A stretch of DNA of 64,000 nucleotides from an uncultured Alphaproteobacteria bacterium. Its GTDB lineage: Bacteria; Pseudomonadota; Alphaproteobacteria; Rhodobacterales; Rhodobacteraceae. The translations under genes and the position numbers were made by a program. Location of the stretch: contig CACDWF010000005.1 of assembly GCA_902556405.1 (NCBI GenBank), positions 50,890 to 114,889 of the forward strand, in the 5' to 3' direction. This document shows, piece by piece, positions 52,728-61,084 of the stretch. Under the pieces are notes generated by a model. It ran no database searches. It worked only from the letters and a program-made list of their open reading frames with translations, and was not told where the DNA came from. Within the stretch, counting starts at the first letter, position 1. The number at the start of each line of letters is the position of its first letter.

Positions 52728-53941
52728 GATCTATACGAAAAGGTTATATTTTAGCTCCATTCTTGTCCGCTTTATGGGCAATTACTATTGTGTGGTGTTT
52801 AAGCATAATATCATCTTTTTCAACAGGAGAGGCGTTCAAACCTAATTTTTTGTTAACTTCTTTGTCTGGTTTAACGGTAGGTTTAATCTGCTCACGAATT
52901 AAAGGATACAAAAAAAATCATAAACTGGGCATTTTTCTTCTGTTGTTTGTAGCTGTGGTCGTGCTCTCACCTATAACCAGATTGACGGATAAGTATTTTA
53001 ATAATCTCGAATTTTTTTTAAATAGTTTCTTTGCAGTAATATTAATCATCTCTGCTTCAAAAATACTGAGAGATATAGATTTTTATGAGCTTACAAGGCA
53101 CCAATTTGAAGATTATATAATAAAATTTTTAACAAATTTTGGGTATATCTTTTTTACTGCAATCGTTGCCATACCTTTTTACGTTATGGTAATGACAAGT
53201 TTGAAAAATCAATCTGAGTTATTATTAAATCCTTTAAATTTCTCAATTGATTTCTCTAAAGGCTATGACCTTTTTCGAAGCTATACTGAATTGTTTTCAG
53301 ATTTTAATTTCGGATCGTACATAATAACTTCGTTTTTTGTTTCAATTATTACAGTGATAATTACTTTATTATTTGCAATTCCCGGCGCGTACGCTGTTGC
53401 TCGTCTTCGATTTAAGGGAAGGGGTATATTTTCTAGCTCAATATTATTGATTTATATGGTTCCATTAATTGTTTTAGCTTTACCTATTTATGTAGGCTTT
53501 TCTCTTTTTGGTTTAAGAAATTCTGTCCTTGGAATTTTGATGATTTATCCAGTTACCACTATTCCAGTTGCCCTTTACATGTTGCAGGGCTACTTCAGAA
53601 CTGTTCCTACAGAAATTGAAGAGTCTGGACTAATGGATGGGCTTTCTAGAATCTCCGTAATTTTAAAAATTACGTTGCCATTAAGCCTGCCTTCTATTAT
53701 CTCCGTGTCTCTTTATGTTTTTATGATAGCATGGAATGAGTTTCTTTTAGCATTTATGTTATTGGATGATCCCTCAAAATTTACGATCACGCGTGGGGTG
53801 GCGATGTTAGATTCTTCTGAAGTGCCACGACAACACTTAATGGCTGGATCGGTTGTGGCAACTATTCCAGTAATGCTGATGTTCTTGTTGTTAGAAAAAT
53901 ATTTAAGACAAGGCTTAACAGCAGGATCGATCAAAGGATAA
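52724..53941 (+). CDS. ABC permease AglG-like
   Basis: A 405-residue permease. An N-terminal extension with about four hydrophobic segments (residues 1-120) precedes the usual six-helix MalG domain. The EAA loop reads EIEESGLMDGLSRISVILKI and the C-terminus QGLTAGSIKG. The long N-terminus is larger than in MalG and resembles AglG proteins. It starts at the ATGA overlap with the AglF-like gene and ends two bases before the GH63 gene. Confidence 0.9.
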   Translation: MRSIRKGYILAPFLSALWAITIVWCLSIISSFSTGEAFKPNFLLTSLSGLTVGLICSRIKGYKKNHKLGIFLLLFVAVVVLSPITRLTDKYFNNLEFFLNSFFAVILIISASKILRDIDFYELTRHQFEDYIIKFLTNFGYIFFTAIVAIPFYVMVMTSLKNQSELLLNPLNFSIDFSKGYDLFRSYTELFSDFNFGSYIITSFFVSIITVIITLLFAIPGAYAVARLRFKGRGIFSSSILLIYMVPLIVLALPIYVGFSLFGLRNSVLGILMIYPVTTIPVALYMLQGYFRTVPTEIEESGLMDGLSRISVILKITLPLSLPSIISVSLYVFMIAWNEFLLAFMLLDDPSKFTITRGVAMLDSSEVPRQHLMAGSVVATIPVMLMFLLLEKYLRQGLTAGSIKG

Positions 53942-53943
53942 AA

Positions 53944-55209
53944 ATGAGTCTACAAAATAACATAAGCCGAGATGCAAGAAAGATTCTCTTGATTAATGAT
54001 AAAGGCAACTACACCATTCCTACAGATGGTCTTTATCCATTCCAATGGAACTGGGATAGTGCCTTTGCAGCATATGGTTTTGCTCAATTTGATATTCCTA
54101 GAGCATGGAAGGAACTAGAAACTCTGTTCTCTGCTCAATGGATTAATGGAATGGTTCCTCATATTATTTATCATCAAGTTGACGATAGTTATTTTCCTGG
54201 CCCGAGTATTTGGAAAGGGATTGGCCCTATTCCATCCTCCGGAATAACTCAACCTCCTGTTGTTGCATCTTTAATGAAAAAGATTTGGGAATTAGATACA
54301 AATTACGGCAACGAACAAATAAGACTGCTGTTTCCCAAGGTTTTAAAATGGCATCGCTGGTTTATGCAATGGCGTTTTCAAGAAGGATTAGTGTTTATAT
54401 ACCATCCCTGGGAGGCAGGTAGAGACAATGCTCCAGATTGGGACAGTGCACTAGCTGCGATTAACCCCTCTGGTGTAGCTCCATACAAACGACGAGATAC
54501 AGAACATGTGAACCCCTTAATGCGCCCCACTAAATCAGATTATGACCGGTATATTTGGCTAGTTCAGCAGGGTCGCGAGTGTAAATGGGATGAAGATTGG
54601 CTCAGAAAAAATAGTTCTTTTAAAGTAGCAGATCCTGCTATGCATTTCATATTACTTCGTGCACATAGAGATTTACGTCTAATTGGGATCAATCTAGGAG
54701 AAGATATTAGCGAGATTGATAACTGGATTACTTTCCTAGAAAAAGGAGCTTCAAAATTATGGAATGCTTCTATTTCAAGCTATGACTCTTTTGACCTATT
54801 AAATTACAGTTTTGCTGGAAGCATTTCTAGCGCATCTTTTATGTGCTGGTACGCAGGCTTATATGATAAAAGAATGCTGATACACTATGATCGCATAATG
54901 AAAAAGGTTAAATATGGTATGCCGAGTTACGATCCTGAAAGTAAAAGGTTTGACCGAAAACGATATTGGCGAGGACCAAGTTGGGCTATTATGAATATGC
55001 TGATTGGTTTTGGTTTAGAGGAGGTAGGAGAAGTAAAACGTGCGAGCCTCCTAAAAGCGCAAACAAATCGTGCTATTTCAGAAAATGGGTTTGCAGAGTA
55101 TTTTGATCCCATAGATGGCTCTCCTGCTGGAGGCAATACTTTCACTTGGACTGCCGCTGTATGGTTGGGCTGGGCAAAGAAAATGGGAAAAACGAATGGG
55201 TTCAATTGA
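53944..55209 (+). CDS. GH63-type glycoside hydrolase, mannosylglycerate/glucosylglycerate hydrolase-like
   Basis: A 421-residue (alpha/alpha)6-barrel enzyme without signal peptide, so cytoplasmic. Hallmarks are FQWNWDSAFAAYG near residue 34, SAQWINGMVPHII, SGITQPPVVAS, WEAGRDNAPDWDSAL (Asp161, Asp165 or Asp167 as acid candidates) and a second acidic site, FAEYFDP, with Glu385. These match the MGH1-like domain of GH63 enzymes that hydrolyse mannosylglycerate or glucosylglycerate. It replaces the GH13 alpha-glucosidase aglA usual in agl loci. It overlaps the ATPase gene by 14 bases. An alpha-linked compatible solute is a plausible substrate, but other alpha-glucosides are possible. Confidence 0.85.
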   Translation: MSLQNNISRDARKILLINDKGNYTIPTDGLYPFQWNWDSAFAAYGFAQFDIPRAWKELETLFSAQWINGMVPHIIYHQVDDSYFPGPSIWKGIGPIPSSGITQPPVVASLMKKIWELDTNYGNEQIRLLFPKVLKWHRWFMQWRFQEGLVFIYHPWEAGRDNAPDWDSALAAINPSGVAPYKRRDTEHVNPLMRPTKSDYDRYIWLVQQGRECKWDEDWLRKNSSFKVADPAMHFILLRAHRDLRLIGINLGEDISEIDNWITFLEKGASKLWNASISSYDSFDLLNYSFAGSISSASFMCWYAGLYDKRMLIHYDRIMKKVKYGMPSYDPESKRFDRKRYWRGPSWAIMNMLIGFGLEEVGEVKRASLLKAQTNRAISENGFAEYFDPIDGSPAGGNTFTWTAAVWLGWAKKMGKTNGFN

Positions 55210-56248
55210 ACTAAAAAAAGTTAAAAAATGGTTCAATGAAGTAAATGTCATAAAAGGCATTGATTTAAAGATATATGATGGCGAATTTCTTGTTCTTGTC
55301 GGTCCATCAGGCTGCGGTAAATCAACACTTTTGCGTATGATTGGGGGGTTAGAAGATACCTCTATGGGAGATATTTTGATTGATGGACAAGTGGTAACAA
55401 ATTTTCCTCCATCAAAAAGAGGCCTAAGTATGGTCTTCCAGAGCTATGCTCTCTACCCGCATTTAACTGTAGAAGAGAATATGGGGTTCCCCCTAAAAAC
55501 AGCGGGGGAGAAAAAGAAGGTAATTAAAAACCGTGTTGATAAAGTAGCAAAAGTATTAAAGTTAGAAAAATATTTAAGTCGTTTACCTAAAACTTTGTCT
55601 GGAGGTCAACGACAGCGCGTTGCGATTGGGCGTTCCATAGTTCGTAATCCAACCGCCTTTCTCTTTGACGAACCTTTATCCAATCTCGATGCAGCTTTAC
55701 GCGTGGATATGCGGCTTGAATTAGCTAAATTACACCAAGAATTGAAAACAACTATGATATATGTAACTCATGATCAAGTTGAAGCTATGACCTTGGCGGA
55801 TAGAATAGTAGTGCTAGATTCTGGCACAATTTCTCAGATTGGCACACCAAAAAATCTTTATGAAATGCCGCAAAATCTGTTTGTTGCTCAATTTATAGGT
55901 AGCCCAAAAATGAATATTATAAAGTATAGGGATATCTATAATAGCTCAAATATTGATCAGGAATTGAGAGATTTTCTTCTTTCGAAAAAAAGGGTGGCTA
56001 ATATAGGCATAAGACCAGAGCATATAAAAATTGTAATGAATAGAAAGGGACATGTTAAAGCAACTACAGATGTTATAGAATATCTAGGGGCAGACACTTA
56101 TGTTATCGTGAATGCGGACACCTTGGGTGGAGTGCGTATAAGATGTGAAAGTAATATCAAATTAGAGAGCGGCCTTAAGATAGGATTAAAGTTTGAATTA
56201 TCTAAAATCCACTTTTTTGATCAAGAGGGTATAAACCTTAATATATGA
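55196..56248 (+). CDS. Sugar ABC transporter ATP-binding protein (AglK/MalK-like)
   Basis: A 350-residue ATPase with Walker A GPSGCGKST, Q-loop VFQSYALYPHLT, signature LSGGQRQR, Walker B AFLFDEPLSNLD and H-loop VTHDQVEAMTL. The C-terminal region includes GIRPEHIKIV, the MalK-type regulatory domain. The ATG at 55196 lies inside the end of the GH63 gene. A longer in-frame extension is rejected because it would add a non-conserved tail overlapping GH63. The 141 bases after it (56249-56389) hold no gene that I can see. Confidence 0.94.
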   Translation: MGSIELKKVKKWFNEVNVIKGIDLKIYDGEFLVLVGPSGCGKSTLLRMIGGLEDTSMGDILIDGQVVTNFPPSKRGLSMVFQSYALYPHLTVEENMGFPLKTAGEKKKVIKNRVDKVAKVLKLEKYLSRLPKTLSGGQRQRVAIGRSIVRNPTAFLFDEPLSNLDAALRVDMRLELAKLHQELKTTMIYVTHDQVEAMTLADRIVVLDSGTISQIGTPKNLYEMPQNLFVAQFIGSPKMNIIKYRDIYNSSNIDQELRDFLLSKKRVANIGIRPEHIKIVMNRKGHVKATTDVIEYLGADTYVIVNADTLGGVRIRCESNIKLESGLKIGLKFELSKIHFFDQEGINLNI

Positions 56249-56389
56249 TATTGAGGCAAAGTAATACAATATAGGCTAAGTTTTTTGGTGTCTCTGAAAG
56301 TAATTCCCAGCTTTCCAATGAGTAACATTTGTATTTATTTACTAATGAAGATAATTTATTAGAATAAAGATATTTTTTAAAAGCTAGAG

Positions 56390-57706
56390 ATGGAAAAGAT
56401 AGTTTTAATTGGAGCTGGTAGCCAAAATTTTGGCTTAGGAATAATTAGTGATATTTTTAAATCACAATCTTTGGAAGGGTGTGAAATTTTTCTTCATGAT
56501 ATCGATAAGACAACCCTTGCTAATACGAAAATTATATCCAATGACTATAAGGAGAAACTTGGAGTAAATATTGGTATAAAAGCATCAACTTCTCGCAAAG
56601 AAGCGTTGGAAGGCGCAACATTCTGTATAATCTCTATTGAGGTTGGCAAAAGATTTGAACTGTGGGATCAAGATTGGAAAATCCCTCTACAGTATGGTAT
56701 CAGACAAGTTTATGGAGAAAATGGAGGTCCAGGGGGGTTATTTCATTCTCTAAGGCAAATACCACCTATTATTGAAATCTGTAAGGATATAAATTTAATT
56801 TGTCCTGATGCTGTTGTATTTAACTTTTCGAACCCTATGCAAAGAATTTGTCATGCAGTTACAACAAAATTTCCTGACTTAAGATTCATTGGTTTATGTC
56901 ATGAAATTAAGTCTATGAATAGGCAGTTGCCAGATTTAATGGAAACTGAGATGCACAATATTGAATACCGTGCTGCTGGACTAAATCATTTAAGTATTTT
57001 ACTAGAAGCTCGCTATAAAAATACGCGAAAAGATGGTTATCCTATAATTAAGCAAAACTTTGATGCTTATTTTTCAGATTTAGTAAATAAACACGATGCT
57101 AAACCCTCAAAACCAGGTGCAGAGAGAGGTGTGTTTCGGAAGCTATTTAAAACCTATGGATATCTTCCAATAACAACAGATAGCCATTTAGGAGAATATA
57201 TACAATGGGCTTACAGCGTTGCTGATCATGACGCTATTTTGGATTTTTATGATAATTATAAAGAAAAGTGTTTAGCATTTTATGATAACAAAACCTCTTA
57301 TGATCATTATTTTGACCTTAAAAACCTTAATACTCATGAGAGAGTGGTACCTATTATTGAGGGCATCTTGAGTGATTCAGCATATGAAGAACCGGCAATT
57401 AACATACCCAATAACGGATATATAGAATGTCTGCCTAAAGATATTGTTGTAGAGGTTCCAGGAATTATTAATAAATCCGCTATATCTGGAATTTCTTTCA
57501 AAAATTATCCTGCTGCTTTTGGATCTTTACTAAATTCGCAATCGGGTGTTATTCAAATGACCACGGACGCTGTTCTTAATGCCTCAAAACACTCAGCGTA
57601 CTTAGCTTTGCTAGCTGATCCTGTTGTAAATGACTCTCATCAAGCTGAAAAACTATTGAACAATATGCTTGAGACCCAAGGTAAGTTTTTATATTATTTG
57701 AAGTAA
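56390..57706 (+). CDS. Glycoside hydrolase family 4 (NAD/Mn-dependent alpha-glycosidase)
   Basis: A 438-residue GH4 enzyme, which cleaves glycosides by an oxidation-elimination mechanism. The NAD site is LIGAGSQNFGLG. The metal-binding Cys170 in GLCHE and His200 in LNHLS are both present, as is FNFSNPMQR. GH4 members act on alpha-glucosides, alpha-galactosides, alpha-glucuronides or phospho-glycosides; the exact substrate is not readable. Its position after the AglK-like gene suggests a second cytoplasmic hydrolase for imported disaccharides. Confidence 0.9.
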   Translation: MEKIVLIGAGSQNFGLGIISDIFKSQSLEGCEIFLHDIDKTTLANTKIISNDYKEKLGVNIGIKASTSRKEALEGATFCIISIEVGKRFELWDQDWKIPLQYGIRQVYGENGGPGGLFHSLRQIPPIIEICKDINLICPDAVVFNFSNPMQRICHAVTTKFPDLRFIGLCHEIKSMNRQLPDLMETEMHNIEYRAAGLNHLSILLEARYKNTRKDGYPIIKQNFDAYFSDLVNKHDAKPSKPGAERGVFRKLFKTYGYLPITTDSHLGEYIQWAYSVADHDAILDFYDNYKEKCLAFYDNKTSYDHYFDLKNLNTHERVVPIIEGILSDSAYEEPAINIPNNGYIECLPKDIVVEVPGIINKSAISGISFKNYPAAFGSLLNSQSGVIQMTTDAVLNASKHSAYLALLADPVVNDSHQAEKLLNNMLETQGKFLYYLK

Positions 57707-57812
57707 TTTCAAACTACATTTCTACAAATCTATTTTGTGGCTGTTACTGGAAGTATAAATTTAAAAATACAATATAAGATGGAGTTATTACTTTCTTGTT
57801 TGGTGCTGTAAA

Positions 57813-58778
57813 ATGAAACAAATAGCTGTGCTAACTAGTGGTGGAGATGCTCCCGGAATGAATGCAGCGATCCGTGCAATAGTAAGAACATCATTAAACA
57901 ATGATACTGGCATTATAGGCTTTAAAAATGGGTATGAAGGTGTCATTGACAATGACTACGTTACTTTTGACAAGCGTATGGTAGGAAATATAATCCAGAG
58001 AGGTGGAAGCATACTTCATACTTCTCGATCTTTAAGGTTCTTAAAAAAGAAATATAGACAAGTTGCTGAAAATAATCTTCGAACACTATGTATAGATGGA
58101 CTAATCATAATAGGTGGGGAGGGGTCTACGAAAGGTGCTATTGAATTATCAAAAATATCTAAAACAAAATGTGTTGTAGTTCCCGCAACAATTGACAAAG
58201 ATATGGCTTTTGTAGGTTCTACCATAGGATTTGACACAGCAATAAATACGGCACTAACAGCAATAGATAAAATTAGAGATACTGCTACTACTGCTAACGT
58301 TACACATATAGTCGAGGTTATGGGTAGAAATTGTGGATGGCTTGGGATACTGGCTGGAATTGGTGCTGGAGCAGAAGTTACAATAATTCCGGAGGTTAAA
58401 ATTAATATTACAAAGCTTGCTCAAAAAATCAAACATCAATTAAATATGGGCAAAAAAGGGTGTATTATTATATTAGCAGAGGGTGGATTTTCTAAAGGAG
58501 GGGCTTCATTGGCTAATGCATTAAAAGAAAAGGGAAACTTTGACTTAAGGATTACAACATTGGGTCATATGCAGAGAGGTGGGAATCCGTCTGCAGTGGA
58601 CAGAGTTCTGGCTACGGAGCTTGGAGTCAATGCCGTTCTTGCTTTAAAACACGGTTTTTCAGATGTGATCATTTCAAAACCACTCGCCACCATTGAAAAA
58701 GTTGACTTTGATAAGGTTGTTAATGCAAAGGTTAACGTTGATATGTATCTGCATGATCTTATTGAAAATACTGCATAA
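57813..58778 (+). CDS. pfkA: 6-phosphofructokinase
   Basis: A 321-residue PfkA-family enzyme that phosphorylates fructose-6-phosphate. It has TSGGDAPGMNAAIR, the nucleotide loop IIGGEGSTKGA (usually GGDGS), the catalytic TIDKDM (usually TIDND), MGRNCGWL, and GHMQRGGNPSAVDR. The glycine after the acidic residue in GGEGS is typical of ATP rather than pyrophosphate users, but the D-to-E and N-to-K changes are unusual. It follows GH4 after a 106-base gap with no recognised motif. With glk it would let glucose from the operon enter glycolysis. Confidence 0.9.
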   Translation: MKQIAVLTSGGDAPGMNAAIRAIVRTSLNNDTGIIGFKNGYEGVIDNDYVTFDKRMVGNIIQRGGSILHTSRSLRFLKKKYRQVAENNLRTLCIDGLIIIGGEGSTKGAIELSKISKTKCVVVPATIDKDMAFVGSTIGFDTAINTALTAIDKIRDTATTANVTHIVEVMGRNCGWLGILAGIGAGAEVTIIPEVKINITKLAQKIKHQLNMGKKGCIIILAEGGFSKGGASLANALKEKGNFDLRITTLGHMQRGGNPSAVDRVLATELGVNAVLALKHGFSDVIISKPLATIEKVDFDKVVNAKVNVDMYLHDLIENTA

Positions 58779-58791
58779 GAAATAAATTAGT

Positions 58792-59901
58792 ATGAAATTT
58801 CTAAACATAACACTGTCTAACTCATTGATGATTTTCTTGCTGACGGTTTCATTATTTGCTCTTTCAGCTCCGTCATTTACACAAGATTACAAAGTTAAAA
58901 AAGTTGGAAAGGCTTTCTCTCATCCTTGGGGGATTTCCGTTTTTGATAGCGACGAAGTTTTAATAACTGAAAGAGGTGGAAACCTATTTAAAGTTAATAT
59001 AAAAAATGGTTCAAGATTAAAAATCAGTAACTTACCAGAGGTTTATAATGTTCGACAAGGTGGTCTTTTAGACGTACTCATTGATAAAGAATCAGAGTCT
59101 GAGAGAAATATTTACATCTGCTACTCATCTAAGGTTGCTGGCGGCTCCTCTACGACGTTGATGGCTGGAACTTTAAAAGAAGATAAACTTATCTCAAAAA
59201 AAATACTATTTAAATCTAATAATGTTTCTGAGTCAGGGGTTCATTTCGGTTGCAGGCTAGCTATTCTAAATGACGAGATCTTTATGTCCATTGGAGATAG
59301 AGGAAATAGATACGAAGCCCAAGATCCAAAATCTCATGCTGGCTCAGTCATCAGGGTAAATAAATATGACGGTTCTACAAAGGGAAAAGAGGTCTACAAT
59401 GGCTGGCCCGCGGAAGTGTATACAAAGGGGCATAGAAATCCTCAAGGAATGGCAATAAATAGTAAGACCAAGAAAATTTGGGTTAATGAACATGGGCCAA
59501 AAGGTGGAGATGAAATCAATGTGTTGAAGCCAGGGAAAAACTACGGTTGGCCCATCGTGACTTATGGCGAAGAATATTGGGGCGGAAAGATAGGGCAGGG
59601 GATAACTTCATTAGAGGGTTTTGAGGATCCCATATGGTATTGGGTGCCTTCAATTGCACCATCAGGCATGATATTTTATGACAAAAATATGTTTCCTGAA
59701 TTCAAGGGGCATTTGTTAGTGTCTTCGCTAAAGTTTAAAAGCCTTTATCTAGTTAAAATAGAAAACGAGTTACCCCAAAAAGAGCTGGTGTTATTTAAAA
59801 AACGATTTGGTAGAATTAGAGACATCGAACAACTGAATGACGGCAGTCTTCTTATTATTTCTGATGAAAAGAAAGGGGGATTGTATAAAGTATATAGATA
59901 A
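58792..59901 (+). CDS. PQQ-dependent aldose sugar dehydrogenase (YliI/GSDH family)
   Basis: A 369-residue periplasmic six-bladed beta-propeller enzyme with a signal peptide ending near PSFTQ. Family motifs are HPWGISVF, VHFGCRL, MSIGDRGNRY, GHRNPQGMAI, NEHGPKGGDEIN and PSIAPSGMIFY. It oxidises aldose sugars in the periplasm with PQQ. No pqq biosynthesis genes are in the window, so the cofactor must be made elsewhere or taken up. It lies 13 bases after pfkA and converges on phaR with two bases between the stops. Confidence 0.88.
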   Translation: MKFLNITLSNSLMIFLLTVSLFALSAPSFTQDYKVKKVGKAFSHPWGISVFDSDEVLITERGGNLFKVNIKNGSRLKISNLPEVYNVRQGGLLDVLIDKESESERNIYICYSSKVAGGSSTTLMAGTLKEDKLISKKILFKSNNVSESGVHFGCRLAILNDEIFMSIGDRGNRYEAQDPKSHAGSVIRVNKYDGSTKGKEVYNGWPAEVYTKGHRNPQGMAINSKTKKIWVNEHGPKGGDEINVLKPGKNYGWPIVTYGEEYWGGKIGQGITSLEGFEDPIWYWVPSIAPSGMIFYDKNMFPEFKGHLLVSSLKFKSLYLVKIENELPQKELVLFKKRFGRIRDIEQLNDGSLLIISDEKKGGLYKVYR

Positions 59902-59903
59902 AA

Positions 59904-60500
59904 TTAAAAGCTTTTCTTTGTAATTATATCTCTTAATTCTTCAATTTGTTGTCTTAACAAATCTATTTCTTCCTTGTCATTTCCATTTCTTGGAACATTG
60001 TAGTTAGACGACTCTTCAGCTGTCTTTTCTTTAAAAAGGGGATTGTTGAGCCATGGCTGCATCATCTTTTCCATTATTTCAGCCTGACTTTTTTGCCACT
60101 CTTCAAAAAAAGCTGCACTGTTTTCGCTCGACTTGGTCTCTTCTGCCGGTGAGTTGAATGCTTTTAAAAAACTCTGTTGTTGCTGGTGAAATACTTCAAA
60201 TGTTTTTGATAATATCTCAGGCATGAATTTTTGAGCTGTATTGTTATAACTTAGTATTATCTCTTTCAACACGTCTTGAGGAAATACATTACCCTCCTTA
60301 TTTTCAAGATCTGATATTATCTGTAGCAAATATTGATTGGTAATATCTTTTCCAGAGTCCTTGTCTATGATCTTGAAATTTTTTCCCTCGTTTATAAGCT
60401 TACAAAGATCATCTAATGTCACATATTCGCTAGAATTGGTGTTGTATAAGCGTCTGCTGCTATATTTATTAATAATTATTGTATCTGAATTGTTGTCCAT
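59904..60500 (-). CDS. phaR: Polyhydroxyalkanoate synthesis repressor PhaR
   Basis: A 198-residue DNA-binding protein. The N-terminal PhaR/PHB-accumulation regulatory domain shows IIINKYSSRRLYNTNSSEYV, TLDDLCKLI and KDSGKDITNQYLLQII. The C-terminal half is acidic and ends in a coiled coil (EEIDLLRQQIEELRDII). PhaR represses phasin genes and is released when it binds PHA granules. ATG 60500 is chosen; an in-frame TTG six codons upstream adds nothing conserved. It is downstream of the phasin gene on the same strand. Confidence 0.93.
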   Translation of the reverse strand: MDNNSDTIIINKYSSRRLYNTNSSEYVTLDDLCKLINEGKNFKIIDKDSGKDITNQYLLQIISDLENKEGNVFPQDVLKEIILSYNNTAQKFMPEILSKTFEVFHQQQQSFLKAFNSPAEETKSSENSAAFFEEWQKSQAEIMEKMMQPWLNNPLFKEKTAEESSNYNVPRNGNDKEEIDLLRQQIEELRDIITKKSF

Positions 60501-60540
60501 AATGTTGTACTTTATCAACTAAATGATATTTTTATAAGAT

Positions 60541-60569
60541 AAAAAAAATGGCCGCTTAGCGACCATTTT
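60541..60569 (-). terminator. Intrinsic terminator downstream of the phasin gene
   Basis: On the minus strand AAAATGGTCGC pairs with GCGGCCATTTT (11 pairs, one G-U) around a three-base loop and is followed by further T residues, giving a strong T-tract. It lies 25 bases after the phasin stop and before phaR. Abundant phasin transcription would therefore be separated from phaR. Confidence 0.88.
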
Positions 60570-60593
60570 AGGAGGAAATTTTATATATAAAGT

Positions 60594-61001
60594 TTATTCT
60601 TTAGAAGAAGAAGCTTTCTTTGTTACATTGGTAAGCTCTTCTTGAGCATCTTTTCCGGCCTTCATCATCAGATCTATTGTTTCTAACTGAGCCTTTTTAG
60701 CTACCTCTGCAAACTCTGCTATATGCTTTGGTGCGCTCTGGGTTTGCGAGCTAACGTAATCAGTGGCGATCTTCATAAAATCTTCCGGCTTTTCAGTACT
60801 TTTTACGAAGGGGTCTAAGGCGGATAAACTTTCTTTTGCCCATGTTTGTGACAGCTCGGTATTCTTTTTTACTGTGTCTAAAGCAATTTTTCCGAATTTT
60901 GAGTTATAATCCATTATCGATTTCATAGCTTCATCGATCTTAATAGGGCTTTGTGACATCATTTTTTCAAAGTTCTTGGTGTAATCTTCAAAATTAAACA
61001 T
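60594..61001 (-). CDS. Phasin (PHA granule-associated protein)
   Basis: A 135-residue, almost entirely helical protein with the phasin pattern: an amphipathic N-terminus (MFNFEDYTKNFEKMMSQS), a coiled-coil middle and the C-terminal KKAQLETIDLMMKAGKDA. It coats PHA granules. The start at 61001 lies behind AAGGAG at ideal spacing; the longer upstream frame has no such signal. A hairpin terminator follows. Candidate PhaR sites lie just upstream. Confidence 0.9.
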   Translation of the reverse strand: MFNFEDYTKNFEKMMSQSPIKIDEAMKSIMDYNSKFGKIALDTVKKNTELSQTWAKESLSALDPFVKSTEKPEDFMKIATDYVSSQTQSAPKHIAEFAEVAKKAQLETIDLMMKAGKDAQEELTNVTKKASSSKE

Positions 61002-61039
61002 AATCTGCTCCTTTTTTTTATGCGGATGCAATAATATAT

Positions 61040-61082
61040 GCTGCATTTGCAAAAAATGTCAATATATTTTTTGCAATCGCAG
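61040..61082. promoter_or_regulatory. TGC/GCA-rich inverted-repeat region, candidate PhaR operator
   Basis: Directly upstream of the phasin gene, TTGCAAAAAAT (61047-61057) and ATTTTTTGCAA (61066-61076) form an 11-bp perfect inverted repeat with an eight-base spacer. CTGCATTTGCAA at 61041-61052 resembles the CTGC-N3/4-GCAG motif reported for PhaR of Paracoccus denitrificans. This suggests PhaR control of phasin expression. Confidence 0.55.
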
Positions 61083-61084
61083 AA

